Below, piece by piece: positions 17,027-24,916 of a stretch of DNA of 64,000 nt. The stretch's first letter is position 1; each line of letters starts with the position of its first letter. Position numbers and translations under genes: made by a program. This stretch comes from Paenarthrobacter histidinolovorans (GTDB lineage: Bacteria; Actinomycetota; Actinomycetes; Actinomycetales; Micrococcaceae), in NCBI RefSeq assembly GCF_014647595.1, contig NZ_BMPM01000011.1, positions 62,001 through 126,000 of the forward strand. Reading direction: 5' to 3'. The notes below the pieces were generated by a model, which was given only the letters and a program-made list of their open reading frames with translations, ran no database searches and was not told where the DNA came from.

Positions 17027-17815
17027 TCAGTTGGCGGCCAGCAGGGGGATGGTCTCTTCGGCGCGTTCGGGACCCAAAGCGGAGTAGCCGCCGTCGACCG
17101 CCCAATCGGCGCCGGTCACGAAACTTGCCTGGTCGCCGGCGAGAAACGCGACGACGTCCCCCACCTCGTGCGGGCGGCCGACGCGCTTGAGTGCATGGAA
17201 GGGGGCGGCCACGGAATCCGTCTTGGCGAGGTCACCGTTGCTGAGGGAGTCCATGATGTTGCTCCACACCCATCCCGGGCTGACGGAGTTCACCCGGATG
17301 CCGTCTGCCGCGAAGTCCACGGCCATGCTGCGCGTGACTTGAACGAGGGCCGCTTTGCTGGCCGGGTACAGCCAGCGGCCGGTCTGTGCCACAGAGCTGG
17401 AGATCGAGGTGAAGTTGATGATCGCGCCATGGCCGGAGGCTTTGAGGTGGGGTCGGGCAGCGTTGCTTGTCATCACGGCGCTCACGAGGTTGACGTTGAG
17501 TGCCTCGAGCCAGTCGCTGCGGCCGGATGCTGCGCCATCGTCTTTGTAGGTGCAGGCGAGGTTGACCAGGATGTCCAGGCTTCCGTGGATGGCTGCAGCC
17601 TCCTCCACGAGGTCTTGGACTGCGTCGTCGTCGGTGATGTCCGTGTGGGAGTAGTGGATCCCTTCCCCCAGCGCTTTGGTGAGGGTGCCGCCGTCGGGAG
17701 CTATGTCCGCAACCACCACCGTGGCCCCGGCGTCCCGCAGAGCGGTCACCACGCCCTGCCCCACCTTGGTTGCCCCACCGGTGACAATTGCTGTCCTGCC
17801 GTCGAGTCCTGGCAT
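17027..17815 (-). CDS. SDR family oxidoreductase of the StyA1/StyA2B cluster
   Basis: Short-chain dehydrogenase of 262 residues directly upstream of StyA1. It has TGGATKVGQG as cofactor loop, catalytic Ser in FTSISSSVAQTG, YPASKAALVQVTRSMA with the YxxxK pair, and the C-terminal AVDGGYSAL. The structural NNAG motif is replaced by NLACTY, which is unusual. In indole degradation clusters an SDR oxidises the dihydrodiol formed from indole epoxide, and the same role is plausible here. Promoter block 17863-17946 lies directly before it, with the presumed start of transcription about 60 bases upstream of the ATG. Confidence 0.88.
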   Translation of the reverse strand: MPGLDGRTAIVTGGATKVGQGVVTALRDAGATVVVADIAPDGGTLTKALGEGIHYSHTDITDDDAVQDLVEEAAAIHGSLDILVNLACTYKDDGAASGRSDWLEALNVNLVSAVMTSNAARPHLKASGHGAIINFTSISSSVAQTGRWLYPASKAALVQVTRSMAVDFAADGIRVNSVSPGWVWSNIMDSLSNGDLAKTDSVAAPFHALKRVGRPHEVGDVVAFLAGDQASFVTGADWAVDGGYSALGPERAEETIPLLAAN

Positions 17816-17862
17816 GGTCCAAACCTTTCCCGTTCTGATGATATTGAAGAAATGTGACGTGC

Positions 17863-17946
17863 GTCATGGTTGTTCAATAAGTGACTCTAGGCAGTCGCTG
17901 CAGGCGGGACTATCCACTAAGCGCAGGCATCATCCGGATTACGCAG
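17863..17946 (-). promoter_or_regulatory. promoter block A, duplicated AraC-type control region before the SDR gene
   Basis: This 84-bp block aligns without gaps to 18134-18217 at about 60 of 84 positions. Read on the minus strand it contains CGGATGAT, then GTGGATAGTCC 20 bases later, then CCTAGAGTC. The two GGAT half-sites two helical turns apart look like AraC/XylS direct repeats, and TAGAGT could be a -10 box. CCTAGAGTC is 68 bases before the SDR start. The block overlaps the stop of the 49-aa ORF. Confidence 0.65.
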
Positions 17947-18088
17947 GGTCTTCCTCTTCCTCGTGCCAACCAACCCAGGCTGCGGAGGTGAGCTGCGCGT
18001 CCTTGGCCCGGAGTTCCGCCGCCCAGAGTTCGAAGTGGTGGCGATCCCACTCTTCCCGCCGGTCGTGTACGAGCTTGATGTTTTTCAT
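17939..18088 (-). CDS. small ORF, 49 aa, unknown function
   Basis: The minus strand from the ATG at 18088 reads 49 codons to a TAA. The start is preceded by AGGTGAGGA, a strong ribosome site. The peptide begins MKNIKLVHDRREEWDRHHFE and ends with an acidic EEEEDP tail. It has four Trp and many charged residues, and no signal or membrane segment. It lies between two copies of the promoter block and is transcribed toward the monooxygenase operon, with its own promoter copy upstream. It is probably the first gene of the regulon. I do not recognise the family. Confidence 0.6.
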   Translation of the reverse strand: MKNIKLVHDRREEWDRHHFELWAAELRAKDAQLTSAAWVGWHEEEEDPA

Positions 18089-18133
18089 TGGTCCTCACCT
18101 CGCTTCCGCTGCTGTTATCGTGATGTGAGCTGG

Positions 18134-18217
18134 GTCATACTTGTCCTAAAGGCGACTCTAGGTGGCCGCTGAAATCCGGAATATCCACGGTGCGCGGGGA
18201 TCATCCGAAAAGCGCAG
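18134..18217 (-). promoter_or_regulatory. promoter block B, duplicated AraC-type control region before the 49-aa ORF
   Basis: Second copy of the 84-bp block. On the minus strand it has CGGATGAT, GTGGATATTCC 20 bases later and CCTAGAGTC, the last 66 bases before the 49-aa ORF start, almost the same distance as in block A. It ends about 20 bp before the AraC ATG, so it can also serve autoregulation. Confidence 0.65.
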
Positions 18218-18238
18218 AAGTGTGGAGTGGGTGCCCAA

Positions 18239-19207
18239 ATGGTGAAGATTCTTCCCCGTGACGTGCTGCGGGGGCGGCCTACAACGGCCACAACTGACGT
18301 GGATGAAGCCCACGCCAGGATCGCCGAACTGTTCTGCAGCCATGAACTCGCACCGCGGACCCGGACGTCCACGGTGGACATGAAGCTGCGTTCCCTGCAC
18401 CGGGGCGATGTGGGGATTGAGTTCCTGGACTACGGCGCCGATGTCCGGATTGAACCCGAAGGACTGCAGGATTTCCATCTGGTGCAGATCCCGCTGGCCG
18501 GGCATGCGTCCATGCAGGTGGGGGCGAGCACTGTGGAATCGAGTCCGCGCATGGCCACCGTTCCGCCCATCGACAGGCCATTCTCCATGAGTTGGGACGG
18601 CGGCAGTCCACATCTCATCGTCTACGTGCGTCGAACAGCACTGGAGCGGGTGGCCGAACAACTGTATGGGGAGGGCGCCGTGGAGCTTGGCTACGGCATG
18701 GATCTGTCAGGCGCCGCCGGTCGCGCCTTCCTGAGGTCCGTCGTCGAGCTTCATGACGACCTGATCAGCCAGCCGCAGTCCGCCGCGCCGGCGTTCGTAC
18801 AGGGCTTGTTGGCGGACAGTATGGTGTCCCGGCTGCTGATGGCGATGCAGCCGCCCACCGGGGAAGCCCGGAGTGCGGAAGCGGAGGGCCGGCTGGTCCG
18901 GGAGTGCCGCGAACTGCTGGAGCGTCACGCTACCGAGGAACTCACGGTGCCCGATATCGCCGAGTGCCTTGGCGTTTCGGTCCGCACGCTGCAAACGGCT
19001 CTGCGGGCCGAAACCGGGGCGACGCCGTCGGACCTGCTGCGGAGCATCCGGCTGGACCGCGCCCGCGAAATGCTCCTGGAAGCCAGTCCACGTGAGCAAA
19101 GCGTGACGGCGGTGGCGGAGCTGTGCGGCTTCACGCACCAGGGCCGGTTCTCTGCGCTCTATCTGAAGACCTTCGGGGAGCTGCCGTCGGAGACACTGCG
19201 GCGCTAG
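18239..19207 (+). CDS. AraC family transcriptional regulator
   Basis: Regulator of 322 residues. The N-terminal half is a cupin-like sensing domain (FHLVQIPLAGHASMQVG, MSWDGGSPHLIVYVRR) typical of AraC_binding_2 proteins. The C-terminal pair of helix-turn-helix motifs reads VPDIAECLGVSVRTLQTALR and AVAELCGFTHQGRFSALYLKTFGELPSETLR. A GTG four codons upstream is possible, but the ATG at 18239 has GGAG at reasonable spacing. It is divergent from the StyA1/StyA2B operon, whose two promoter blocks carry matching direct repeats, so it is probably the inducer-responsive activator of that operon. Confidence 0.92.
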   Translation: MVKILPRDVLRGRPTTATTDVDEAHARIAELFCSHELAPRTRTSTVDMKLRSLHRGDVGIEFLDYGADVRIEPEGLQDFHLVQIPLAGHASMQVGASTVESSPRMATVPPIDRPFSMSWDGGSPHLIVYVRRTALERVAEQLYGEGAVELGYGMDLSGAAGRAFLRSVVELHDDLISQPQSAAPAFVQGLLADSMVSRLLMAMQPPTGEARSAEAEGRLVRECRELLERHATEELTVPDIAECLGVSVRTLQTALRAETGATPSDLLRSIRLDRAREMLLEASPREQSVTAVAELCGFTHQGRFSALYLKTFGELPSETLRR

Positions 19208-19909
19208 CTACGCCTCCAGGACGTATGTCTTCAGGTCGTCCAGGGTCTGCTGCATATGGGCGTCCATGGCGAGCCGTGCCTCGTTGGGGTTGCGGGATTC
19301 CAGCGCCGCGGCAATCTTGCGGTGGTGTCCGATGGCGTGTTCCTGGATCTCCGGGAACGCTGAAGTCTCAGCGCGCCGGGCTTCCAGTACCCTGTGCAGG
19401 GGTTCGAAAAGCACTGCCACGAAGACGTTGCCGGAGGCGTGCAGAATCACGTCGTGGAAGGCCAGGTCGGCTTCCACAAACCCTGCCAGGTCATTGACTT
19501 CGTGGGAGGACTGCATCTTTTCCACATGCTCTTTGAGCGTGACGAGTTCGTCGTCTGAGATACGCTCGGCGGCCAGTTCGCAGGCGCCCGTCTCCAGCAT
19601 GCGGCGGAGTTCGATCAGCTGGATTGCCGCTGCGGCATCTTTGGTGCCCTCCGACGCTGCGCGCAGCACGGCTTCCAGGGATGCCCACTGATTCAGCGGA
19701 TTCACGAACGTGCCCCGGCCCCGTTCGACACTGAGGATCCGCTGCGCTTCCAGGGTTTTCATGGCTTCACGCACGGTCATCCGGCTCACCTCGTGTCTGG
19801 CGCTGAGCTCCAGCTCGCCCGGGACAACTGTGCCTGGCGGAAATTCTCCCGCGATGATCCGGTCCAGCAACTCATCAGCTACGACGCCAACCAGCGACTT
19901 GCGTGCCAT
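19208..19909 (-). CDS. GntR family regulator, FadR/FCD subfamily
   Basis: Regulator of 233 residues. The winged helix is LLDRIIAGEFPPGTVVPGE then MTVREAMKTLEAQRILSVERGRGTFVNP. The FCD effector domain follows, with the metal-ligand pattern Asp and His in EADLAFHDVILHASGN and His-His in HAIGHHRKIAAALESR. FCD regulators usually bind organic acids such as sugar acids. The ATG at 19909 matches the family N-terminus, and longer in-frame starts overlap the hydrolase gene. Two near-identical ATGTC(T/A)GACAT palindromes, one just before this gene and one in the divergent region, are probable binding sites, giving autoregulation and control of the acid-sugar operon. It abuts the AraC stop with no gap. 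Confidence 0.92.
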   Translation of the reverse strand: MARKSLVGVVADELLDRIIAGEFPPGTVVPGELELSARHEVSRMTVREAMKTLEAQRILSVERGRGTFVNPLNQWASLEAVLRAASEGTKDAAAAIQLIELRRMLETGACELAAERISDDELVTLKEHVEKMQSSHEVNDLAGFVEADLAFHDVILHASGNVFVAVLFEPLHRVLEARRAETSAFPEIQEHAIGHHRKIAAALESRNPNEARLAMDAHMQQTLDDLKTYVLEA

Positions 19910-19966
19910 GTATCCCCACTCCTGTTTTCCCGCCCATCTTGTGCCCGCGTTACCCGGGGCGGGATG

Positions 19967-19979
19967 GATGTCAGACATC
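19967..19979. promoter_or_regulatory. GntR/FCD operator, copy 1
   Basis: GATGTCAGACATC, a 13-bp perfect palindrome around a single central base, lies 57 bp before the GntR start and just after the hydrolase coding region. On the minus strand it reads GTAAGATGTCTGACATC including flanks, matching copy 2. It is suited to autoregulation. Confidence 0.7.
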
Positions 19980-20783
19980 TTACGCTGGCAGTGGCCGGCT
20001 TGTTTTCCAAAACCCGATGAGAGCGGCGGCGCACTTTTCGGGCTGCTCCCAGTGGACGTTGTGGCCGGCACCCGGGATCGCTTTCAGTGCTCGTTGCGGA
20101 CTTTCGGCCACGAAAGAGCGCATCTGCTCCATTGGCCGCACCCGGTCCTCTGTTCCTGCGATCACCAGCAGCGGCGCGTGGACGCGCCGGGGCACTGAAG
20201 GTTCGACGCCGGTCATGGCCGCCGTTGCGCTGGCGGACAGGACCGGGAAGGGCACCTCGAACCCTGTGCTGAGCCTCTCCATGTCTGCTGCGGGCAGCTC
20301 GCCGTACCAGGCGTTCATGAGCTTTGCCACGGTTTCGGGATCGAAAAATCCCTGGTCCAGCTGAGACCTGAGCACCTCTTTGAATCCCTGGTTCTGCGGC
20401 ACCGGCGCCATGCCCACCAGGGTAAGGGTTGCCACCAATTCGGGGCGGGCTGCTGCAAGGGTCAGTGAGACACTCCCGCCCATGGAATGCCCCACCAGGT
20501 GGACGGGGCTGTCGCTCCGGAGCTCGATCGCGGCCGCTACCGAGGCCGCCGCCGAGTCCAGCGTCCAGGCGAAGCCCGGCGGCAATGTGTCACCTGGATG
20601 GTAGCCGGGGAGGTCGGGAATCCAGACGTCGCGTCCGGCGTCGAGCAGTCTTTCCGCGAGTGGTTCCCAGTACACGGAACCGGACGCCCAGCCGTGGATC
20701 AGTACTGCGGGAGCCCCGTCACCTGCGGAAACGGCGGGGGTGAGAACCTTCACGAAGGGGAGCGGGACAACGCTGTCAGCCAT
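19980..20783 (-). CDS. alpha/beta hydrolase
   Basis: Hydrolase of 267 residues. The catalytic triad is visible: Ser in the nucleophile elbow VGHSMGGS, Asp in IAGTEDRVRP, His in GAGHNVHWEQPE. The oxyanion region is LIHGWASGS, and the cap domain is about residues 130-195. The fold covers esterases, lactonases and C-C hydrolases, so the substrate is unknown. Its placement between the GntR gene and the divergent kinase operon, both bearing the same operator, suggests it works in acid-sugar use, for instance opening a lactone (inference). Confidence 0.85.
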   Translation of the reverse strand: MADSVVPLPFVKVLTPAVSAGDGAPAVLIHGWASGSVYWEPLAERLLDAGRDVWIPDLPGYHPGDTLPPGFAWTLDSAAASVAAAIELRSDSPVHLVGHSMGGSVSLTLAAARPELVATLTLVGMAPVPQNQGFKEVLRSQLDQGFFDPETVAKLMNAWYGELPAADMERLSTGFEVPFPVLSASATAAMTGVEPSVPRRVHAPLLVIAGTEDRVRPMEQMRSFVAESPQRALKAIPGAGHNVHWEQPEKCAAALIGFWKTSRPLPA

Positions 20784-20848
20784 ACGCCCAGCCTAGTGAG
20801 GCGGAGCACCTTGCGTGGTCAAGAGCCGTGTGTCACACTAATTCAAAT

Positions 20849-20869
20849 GTTAGATGTCTGACATCTTAC
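20849..20869. promoter_or_regulatory. GntR/FCD operator, copy 2, in the divergent promoter region
   Basis: The 15-bp perfect palindrome AGATGTCTGACATCT (20852-20866) is extended by GTT/TAC to a 21-bp near-palindrome. It lies between the hydrolase and the kinase operon, 44 bp before the kinase start. It shares GATGTC(T/A)GACATC with copy 1, so one regulator should bind both. Confidence 0.75.
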
Positions 20870-20912
20870 ATTCATGAAACCGCAGCAAAGATTTCCCACG
20901 ATGGAGTGAACA

Positions 20913-22418
20913 GTGACCCTTGAAGCCGACGTTCTGTCCGCCTTCCCGGCGGAAGTCCGGATCCCCGCTCAGCTCGTGGCCGACGCCGTTGCCGCGTCCT
21001 CGGCAGAGTCTCCCCGCGTCCTGGTAGTCCTCGACGACGACCCCACGGGCACTCAGTCCGTGGCAGACCTCGCGGTCCTGACGAGCTGGGAGGTCGCCGA
21101 CTTCACCTGGGCGTTCACCCACATCCGCGAGAACCAGACCAAGCCTGCCGTCTACGTCCTCACCAACACCCGCAGCCTGGACCCGGCAGAAGCTGCAGCC
21201 CGGAACGAGGAAATCGTCCGGAACGCGCTGGCCGCCGCAGCTTCCACGAACGGACTGCGCCTGGGCTTCGTCAGCCGCAGTGATTCCACGCTCCGTGGCC
21301 ACTACCCGCTGGAGCCGGATGTCATCGCCGCCACCGTGGCTGCGGAAACCGGCGAGAACACTGACGGTGTGGTGATCGTTCCCGCGTTCCCCGACGCCGG
21401 CCGGGTCACCATCGGCGGCGTGCACTACATGCGGGGCGACGCCGGGAGCCTCACCCCGGTCGCAGAGACGGAATTCGCCAAGGACGCCAGCTTCGGTTTC
21501 ACCAACTCCGAGCTTGCAAAGTATGTGGAGGAGAAGTCGAAGGGCCGGTTCCCCGCCAGCGACGTCATCGTTCTGGACCTCAACATCATCCGTGCAGGTG
21601 CCTCGGCCCAGGACCCGGCCATCTCCGCAAAGGCAATCGCGGACGCCCTCGAGTCCGCCACGGATTCCACGCCGATCGTGGCAGATATCGTCACCGAAAA
21701 CGACTTCCGCGCCCTGGCCCTTGGCCTCGAAGAAGCGGAACGCCGCGGCAAGAGGCTCCTCTACCGCGTGGGCCCGCCCTTTGTCAGGGGCCGCATCGGC
21801 CAGGAAATCCGCACCGCACTGACGTCGGACGAGGCCTTCGCGGGCAACACTCCCTCCACAGCCGGCGGATTGATCGTAGTCGGCTCGCACGTGGGCGTGA
21901 CCACGCGTCAACTCAACGACCTCACGGCACAGCACAGCTCGGCGAGGACCATCGAAATCGACGTCGAGAAGCTCATTGCCGGAACCAAAACCCAAGGCGA
22001 AGCAGAAGCCGACGCGTACATCGGAACGGTAGTGGCCGACGTCGTGGATGCCCTCCGCAGCGGCGACGTGATCGTCCACACCAGCCGCCTCCTCATCAAG
22101 ACCGACGACGCCGCAGCGAGCCTGAAGATTGCCCGCACCGTTTCCGCCGCCGTCGTCGCAGTGGTGAACCGGACGCTGAAGACCTTCCCGCCGCGCTTCG
22201 TCATCGCCAAGGGCGGCATCACGTCCTCGGACGTCGCCGCGCACGGCCTGGAGATCCGCCACGCGATTGTCCGCGGGCCCATGCTCCCGGGCATCGTCTC
22301 GCTATGGGAGCCGGTGGACGGCCCCGCGAAGGGCATTCCGTACATCGTCTTCGCCGGCAACGTGGGCGACGACCAATCACTGACCCAGGTCACCCGCAAG
22401 CTCAGCGCAACTTTCTAA
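20913..22418 (+). CDS. four-carbon acid sugar kinase family protein (DUF1537)
   Basis: ATP-dependent kinase of 501 residues of the family formerly called DUF1537. The N-terminal substrate domain begins VLVVLDDDPTGTQSVADL and contains LGFVSRSDSTLRGHYPLEPD. The C-terminal nucleotide domain contains FVIAKGGITSSDVAAHGL and LPGIVSLW. Characterised members phosphorylate 3-oxo-tetronate, D-threonate or D-erythronate. At about 500 residues it is longer than the usual 420. The start is GTG at 20913 with GGAG upstream. It heads a four-gene operon with a dehydrogenase, a GntP permease and an aldolase, under the GntR operator. Confidence 0.9.
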   Translation: MTLEADVLSAFPAEVRIPAQLVADAVAASSAESPRVLVVLDDDPTGTQSVADLAVLTSWEVADFTWAFTHIRENQTKPAVYVLTNTRSLDPAEAAARNEEIVRNALAAAASTNGLRLGFVSRSDSTLRGHYPLEPDVIAATVAAETGENTDGVVIVPAFPDAGRVTIGGVHYMRGDAGSLTPVAETEFAKDASFGFTNSELAKYVEEKSKGRFPASDVIVLDLNIIRAGASAQDPAISAKAIADALESATDSTPIVADIVTENDFRALALGLEEAERRGKRLLYRVGPPFVRGRIGQEIRTALTSDEAFAGNTPSTAGGLIVVGSHVGVTTRQLNDLTAQHSSARTIEIDVEKLIAGTKTQGEAEADAYIGTVVADVVDALRSGDVIVHTSRLLIKTDDAAASLKIARTVSAAVVAVVNRTLKTFPPRFVIAKGGITSSDVAAHGLEIRHAIVRGPMLPGIVSLWEPVDGPAKGIPYIVFAGNVGDDQSLTQVTRKLSATF

Positions 22419-22443
22419 CAGCGAAAATTCAATGGAGAACACC

Positions 22444-23346
22444 ATGACCAGCAGCAATTACACCGTCACCGTCCTGGGCCTCGGCGCCATGGGCCTGCCC
22501 ATGGCAACCCGGCTCGCTTCCGAGCTGACCGTCCACGGCTTCGACATCGCCGAGCCCCGCCTGGAACTCGCCGCAGCAGCCGGCATCAAGACCTTCGCCT
22601 CGGCCCGCGAAGCGTCCCAGGACGCCGACGCACTGCTCCTCGCCGTCCGCAACGGCGAGCAGCTCAACGACGTCCTGTTCGGTGAAAACGGTGTCGCTTC
22701 CGTTTTGAAGCCGGGTGCCGTCGTGATCCTCGGCAGCACCGTGGGCACCGAAGCCATCCCGGCCACGGTAGCCAAGCTGGCCGGGTACGGCGTTTCGCTG
22801 GTGGACGCTCCGCTCTCCGGTGGCCCCAAGCGTGCAGGCGAAGGCGATCTGCTCATCGTTGTGGGGGCGGAGCCTGAAGCACTCGAAAAGGCACGTCCCG
22901 CGCTGGAGCTGCTGGCCTCCACCCTGAGCATCGTTGGCGACAAGCCCGGCGACGGCCAGGCCCTCAAGACCGTCAACCAACTCCTGTGCGGTGTGCACAT
23001 TGCCGCCGCTGCAGAGGCCATGGCCCTCGCCGATGCCCTCGGCCTGGACCAGGCGAAGACCCTCGCTGCCCTCGAAGCCGGAGCCGCCGGTTCCTTCATG
23101 CTCTCCAACCGCGGCCCGCGCATCCTTGAGGCCTACACGGAAGACGGCGCCGAGGTCCTCAGCCGCCTGGACATCTTCGTCAAGGACATGGGCATCGTTG
23201 GCAAGGCTACCCGGGCCGCCGGACTCGCGGCACCCGTTGCAGCCGCTGCTGAACAGCTTTACCTTCTCGGCCAGGCCCAGGGCCTCGCCGCCGCCGACGA
23301 CTCCGCCGTCATCAAGGTTGTTGCGCCCACAAAGCGCACCGCCTAA
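22444..23346 (+). CDS. NAD(P)-dependent beta-hydroxyacid dehydrogenase (LtnD/YgbJ-like)
   Basis: Dehydrogenase of 300 residues. The Rossmann motif VLGLGAMGLPMA is followed by the substrate motif DAPLSGGPKRAGEGDL (usually DAPVSGG) and the catalytic Lys in GQALKTVNQLL. The helical C-terminal domain includes DIFVKDMGIV. Relatives oxidise L-threonate or other sugar acids and pair with DUF1537 kinases. An in-frame ATG four codons upstream has no ribosome site, while 22444 follows GGAG at proper spacing. It is 25 bp after the kinase, and together they would oxidise then phosphorylate an acid sugar. Confidence 0.9.
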   Translation: MTSSNYTVTVLGLGAMGLPMATRLASELTVHGFDIAEPRLELAAAAGIKTFASAREASQDADALLLAVRNGEQLNDVLFGENGVASVLKPGAVVILGSTVGTEAIPATVAKLAGYGVSLVDAPLSGGPKRAGEGDLLIVVGAEPEALEKARPALELLASTLSIVGDKPGDGQALKTVNQLLCGVHIAAAAEAMALADALGLDQAKTLAALEAGAAGSFMLSNRGPRILEAYTEDGAEVLSRLDIFVKDMGIVGKATRAAGLAAPVAAAAEQLYLLGQAQGLAAADDSAVIKVVAPTKRTA

Positions 23347-23449
23347 GCACCCCACCAGAACGCGCGACGACGGCGATCCCCCCTTCGCCGTCGGCGCCAC
23401 CTCCCGCCGGTCTGCTGTCCGGACCGGTATGTCAAAGGAGACACCCCCA

Positions 23450-24916
23450 ATGAATCCCCTCGTCAACTCCCTCATGGTCGGGGCTGCCGATGCCCCGGCC
23501 ATCAAGCCCGCAGTGGAGCTGGGAACACCCCTGCTGCTGACCATCGCCGCCGCGGGCATCGCCCTGCTGCTGGTGCTGATCATCCGCTTCAAGATCCAAG
23601 CATTCGTTGCCCTGCTCGCCGTCAGCATCCTGGTGGGTGTAGCCGCACAGATTCCGCTCAAGGACATCTTCACGGTGGTCACCAACGGCGTCGGCAGCAC
23701 AATGGGCAAGGTCGCTTTGCTGATCGCCCTGGGCGCCATCCTCGGCCGCATGATCGAGGTCTCCGGCGGCGTGCAGTCGCTCGCCACACACTTTACGGAG
23801 AAGCTGGGTGCCAAGCGCGTTGCTGTCGCGTTGACGGCCGTCGGCTTCCTGGTCGCGATCCCGGTGTTCTTCGAGGTCGGCGTGATCGTCCTGGTTCCGA
23901 TCGTTTACGCTTTCGCCAAGATCGCCAAGGTCCACCCGATCAAGTTCGGCCTGCCCATGGCCGGAATCATGCTGTCCATCCACGTAGCAGTTCCGCCGCA
24001 TCCGGGCATCGTTGCCGGCGCCGGCGTTTTCGGTGCCGACATCGGTCTGATCACCATGATCTCCCTCATCATCTGCATTCCCTTGGGCTTCCTGTCCTAC
24101 TGGGTTGCCAGCATCATGAACCGCAAAGAGTACGAACTTCTCCCAGGCGTGAAGCAGCAGGTGGAAGAATTCGGTTCCGATTCCCTGGTCCGCGTGGGCC
24201 ACGACGGTCCGGGTGCGCAGGCAATCGCCCCTCCGCGTCCGGGGCTGATCATGTTCCTCATCGCGGCTCCCATCGTCCAGATTCTGCTGGGTACGGTGGG
24301 CACGCTCACCATCGCCAAGGACAACTACTGGTACGGCGTGGCGTCGTTCATCGGTAACCCGTTCTTCGCTCTCCTCGTAGCAGTGGCCCTTTCCTTCTTC
24401 CTGCTGGCAGTCCGCCGCAACTGGTCGCTCAAGGAAACCGGAGAAATCTTCGAAGGGGCTTTGCCTCCCATCGCCTCCATTCTGATGGTGGTCGCTGCCG
24501 GCGGTGTCTTCGGTGAAGTCCTCCGCACGTCCGGCATCGGCGCCGCGCTGTCCCACACGCTGGACAGCCTTGGCCTGCCGGTGATCGTGCTTGGCTTCAT
24601 CATCTCGCTTGCCCTGCGCGCAGCACAGGGTTCGGCGACCGTGGCAATCGTCACGACCACCGGCCTGCTCACCTCAGCGGTCATGGAAGGCGGCTACTCG
24701 CCGGCGCAGATCGCCGTGATCGTGATTGCCATCGGTTTCGGCGCGCTCGGTCTCTCCCACGTCACCGACGCCGGCTTCTGGACTGTGATCCGCTACTACG
24801 GCCTTACCGTGTCCGACGGCCTCAAGACGTGGACCGTCCTCACCACGATCCTCGGCTTGGCCGGCTTCGTTCTGACGTACGTTGCCTGGATCCTGGTGGG
24901 AGGCTTGGCCCACTGA
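23450..24916 (+). CDS. GntP family gluconate/acid-sugar permease
   Basis: Integral membrane H+ symporter of 488 residues, with about 12 hydrophobic segments from residue 28 onward. Family hallmarks are VGSTMGKVALLIALGAILGRMIEVSGG, PVFFEVGVIVLVPI, AVPPHPGIVAGAGVFGADIG, ALRAAQGSATVAIVTTTGLL and LSHVTDAGFW. GntP members import gluconate and related aldonates. The ATG at 23450 has AAAGGAG nine bases upstream, and the reading frame continues far upstream only because it overlaps the dehydrogenase in another frame. It most likely imports the substrate of this operon. Confidence 0.93.
   Translation: MNPLVNSLMVGAADAPAIKPAVELGTPLLLTIAAAGIALLLVLIIRFKIQAFVALLAVSILVGVAAQIPLKDIFTVVTNGVGSTMGKVALLIALGAILGRMIEVSGGVQSLATHFTEKLGAKRVAVALTAVGFLVAIPVFFEVGVIVLVPIVYAFAKIAKVHPIKFGLPMAGIMLSIHVAVPPHPGIVAGAGVFGADIGLITMISLIICIPLGFLSYWVASIMNRKEYELLPGVKQQVEEFGSDSLVRVGHDGPGAQAIAPPRPGLIMFLIAAPIVQILLGTVGTLTIAKDNYWYGVASFIGNPFFALLVAVALSFFLLAVRRNWSLKETGEIFEGALPPIASILMVVAAGGVFGEVLRTSGIGAALSHTLDSLGLPVIVLGFIISLALRAAQGSATVAIVTTTGLLTSAVMEGGYSPAQIAVIVIAIGFGALGLSHVTDAGFWTVIRYYGLTVSDGLKTWTVLTTILGLAGFVLTYVAWILVGGLAH

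Noticed and set aside
9795..17815. Carotenoid biosynthesis cluster, suggested by the CrtI-like gene
   Set aside because: No phytoene synthase, lycopene cyclase of the Crt type or prenyl synthase is present, and the neighbours are monooxygenases.
22429..23814. 461-codon minus-strand frame over the dehydrogenase/permease
   Set aside because: Composition typical of a complement frame of GC-rich genes; the plus strand holds clear enzyme and permease motifs.
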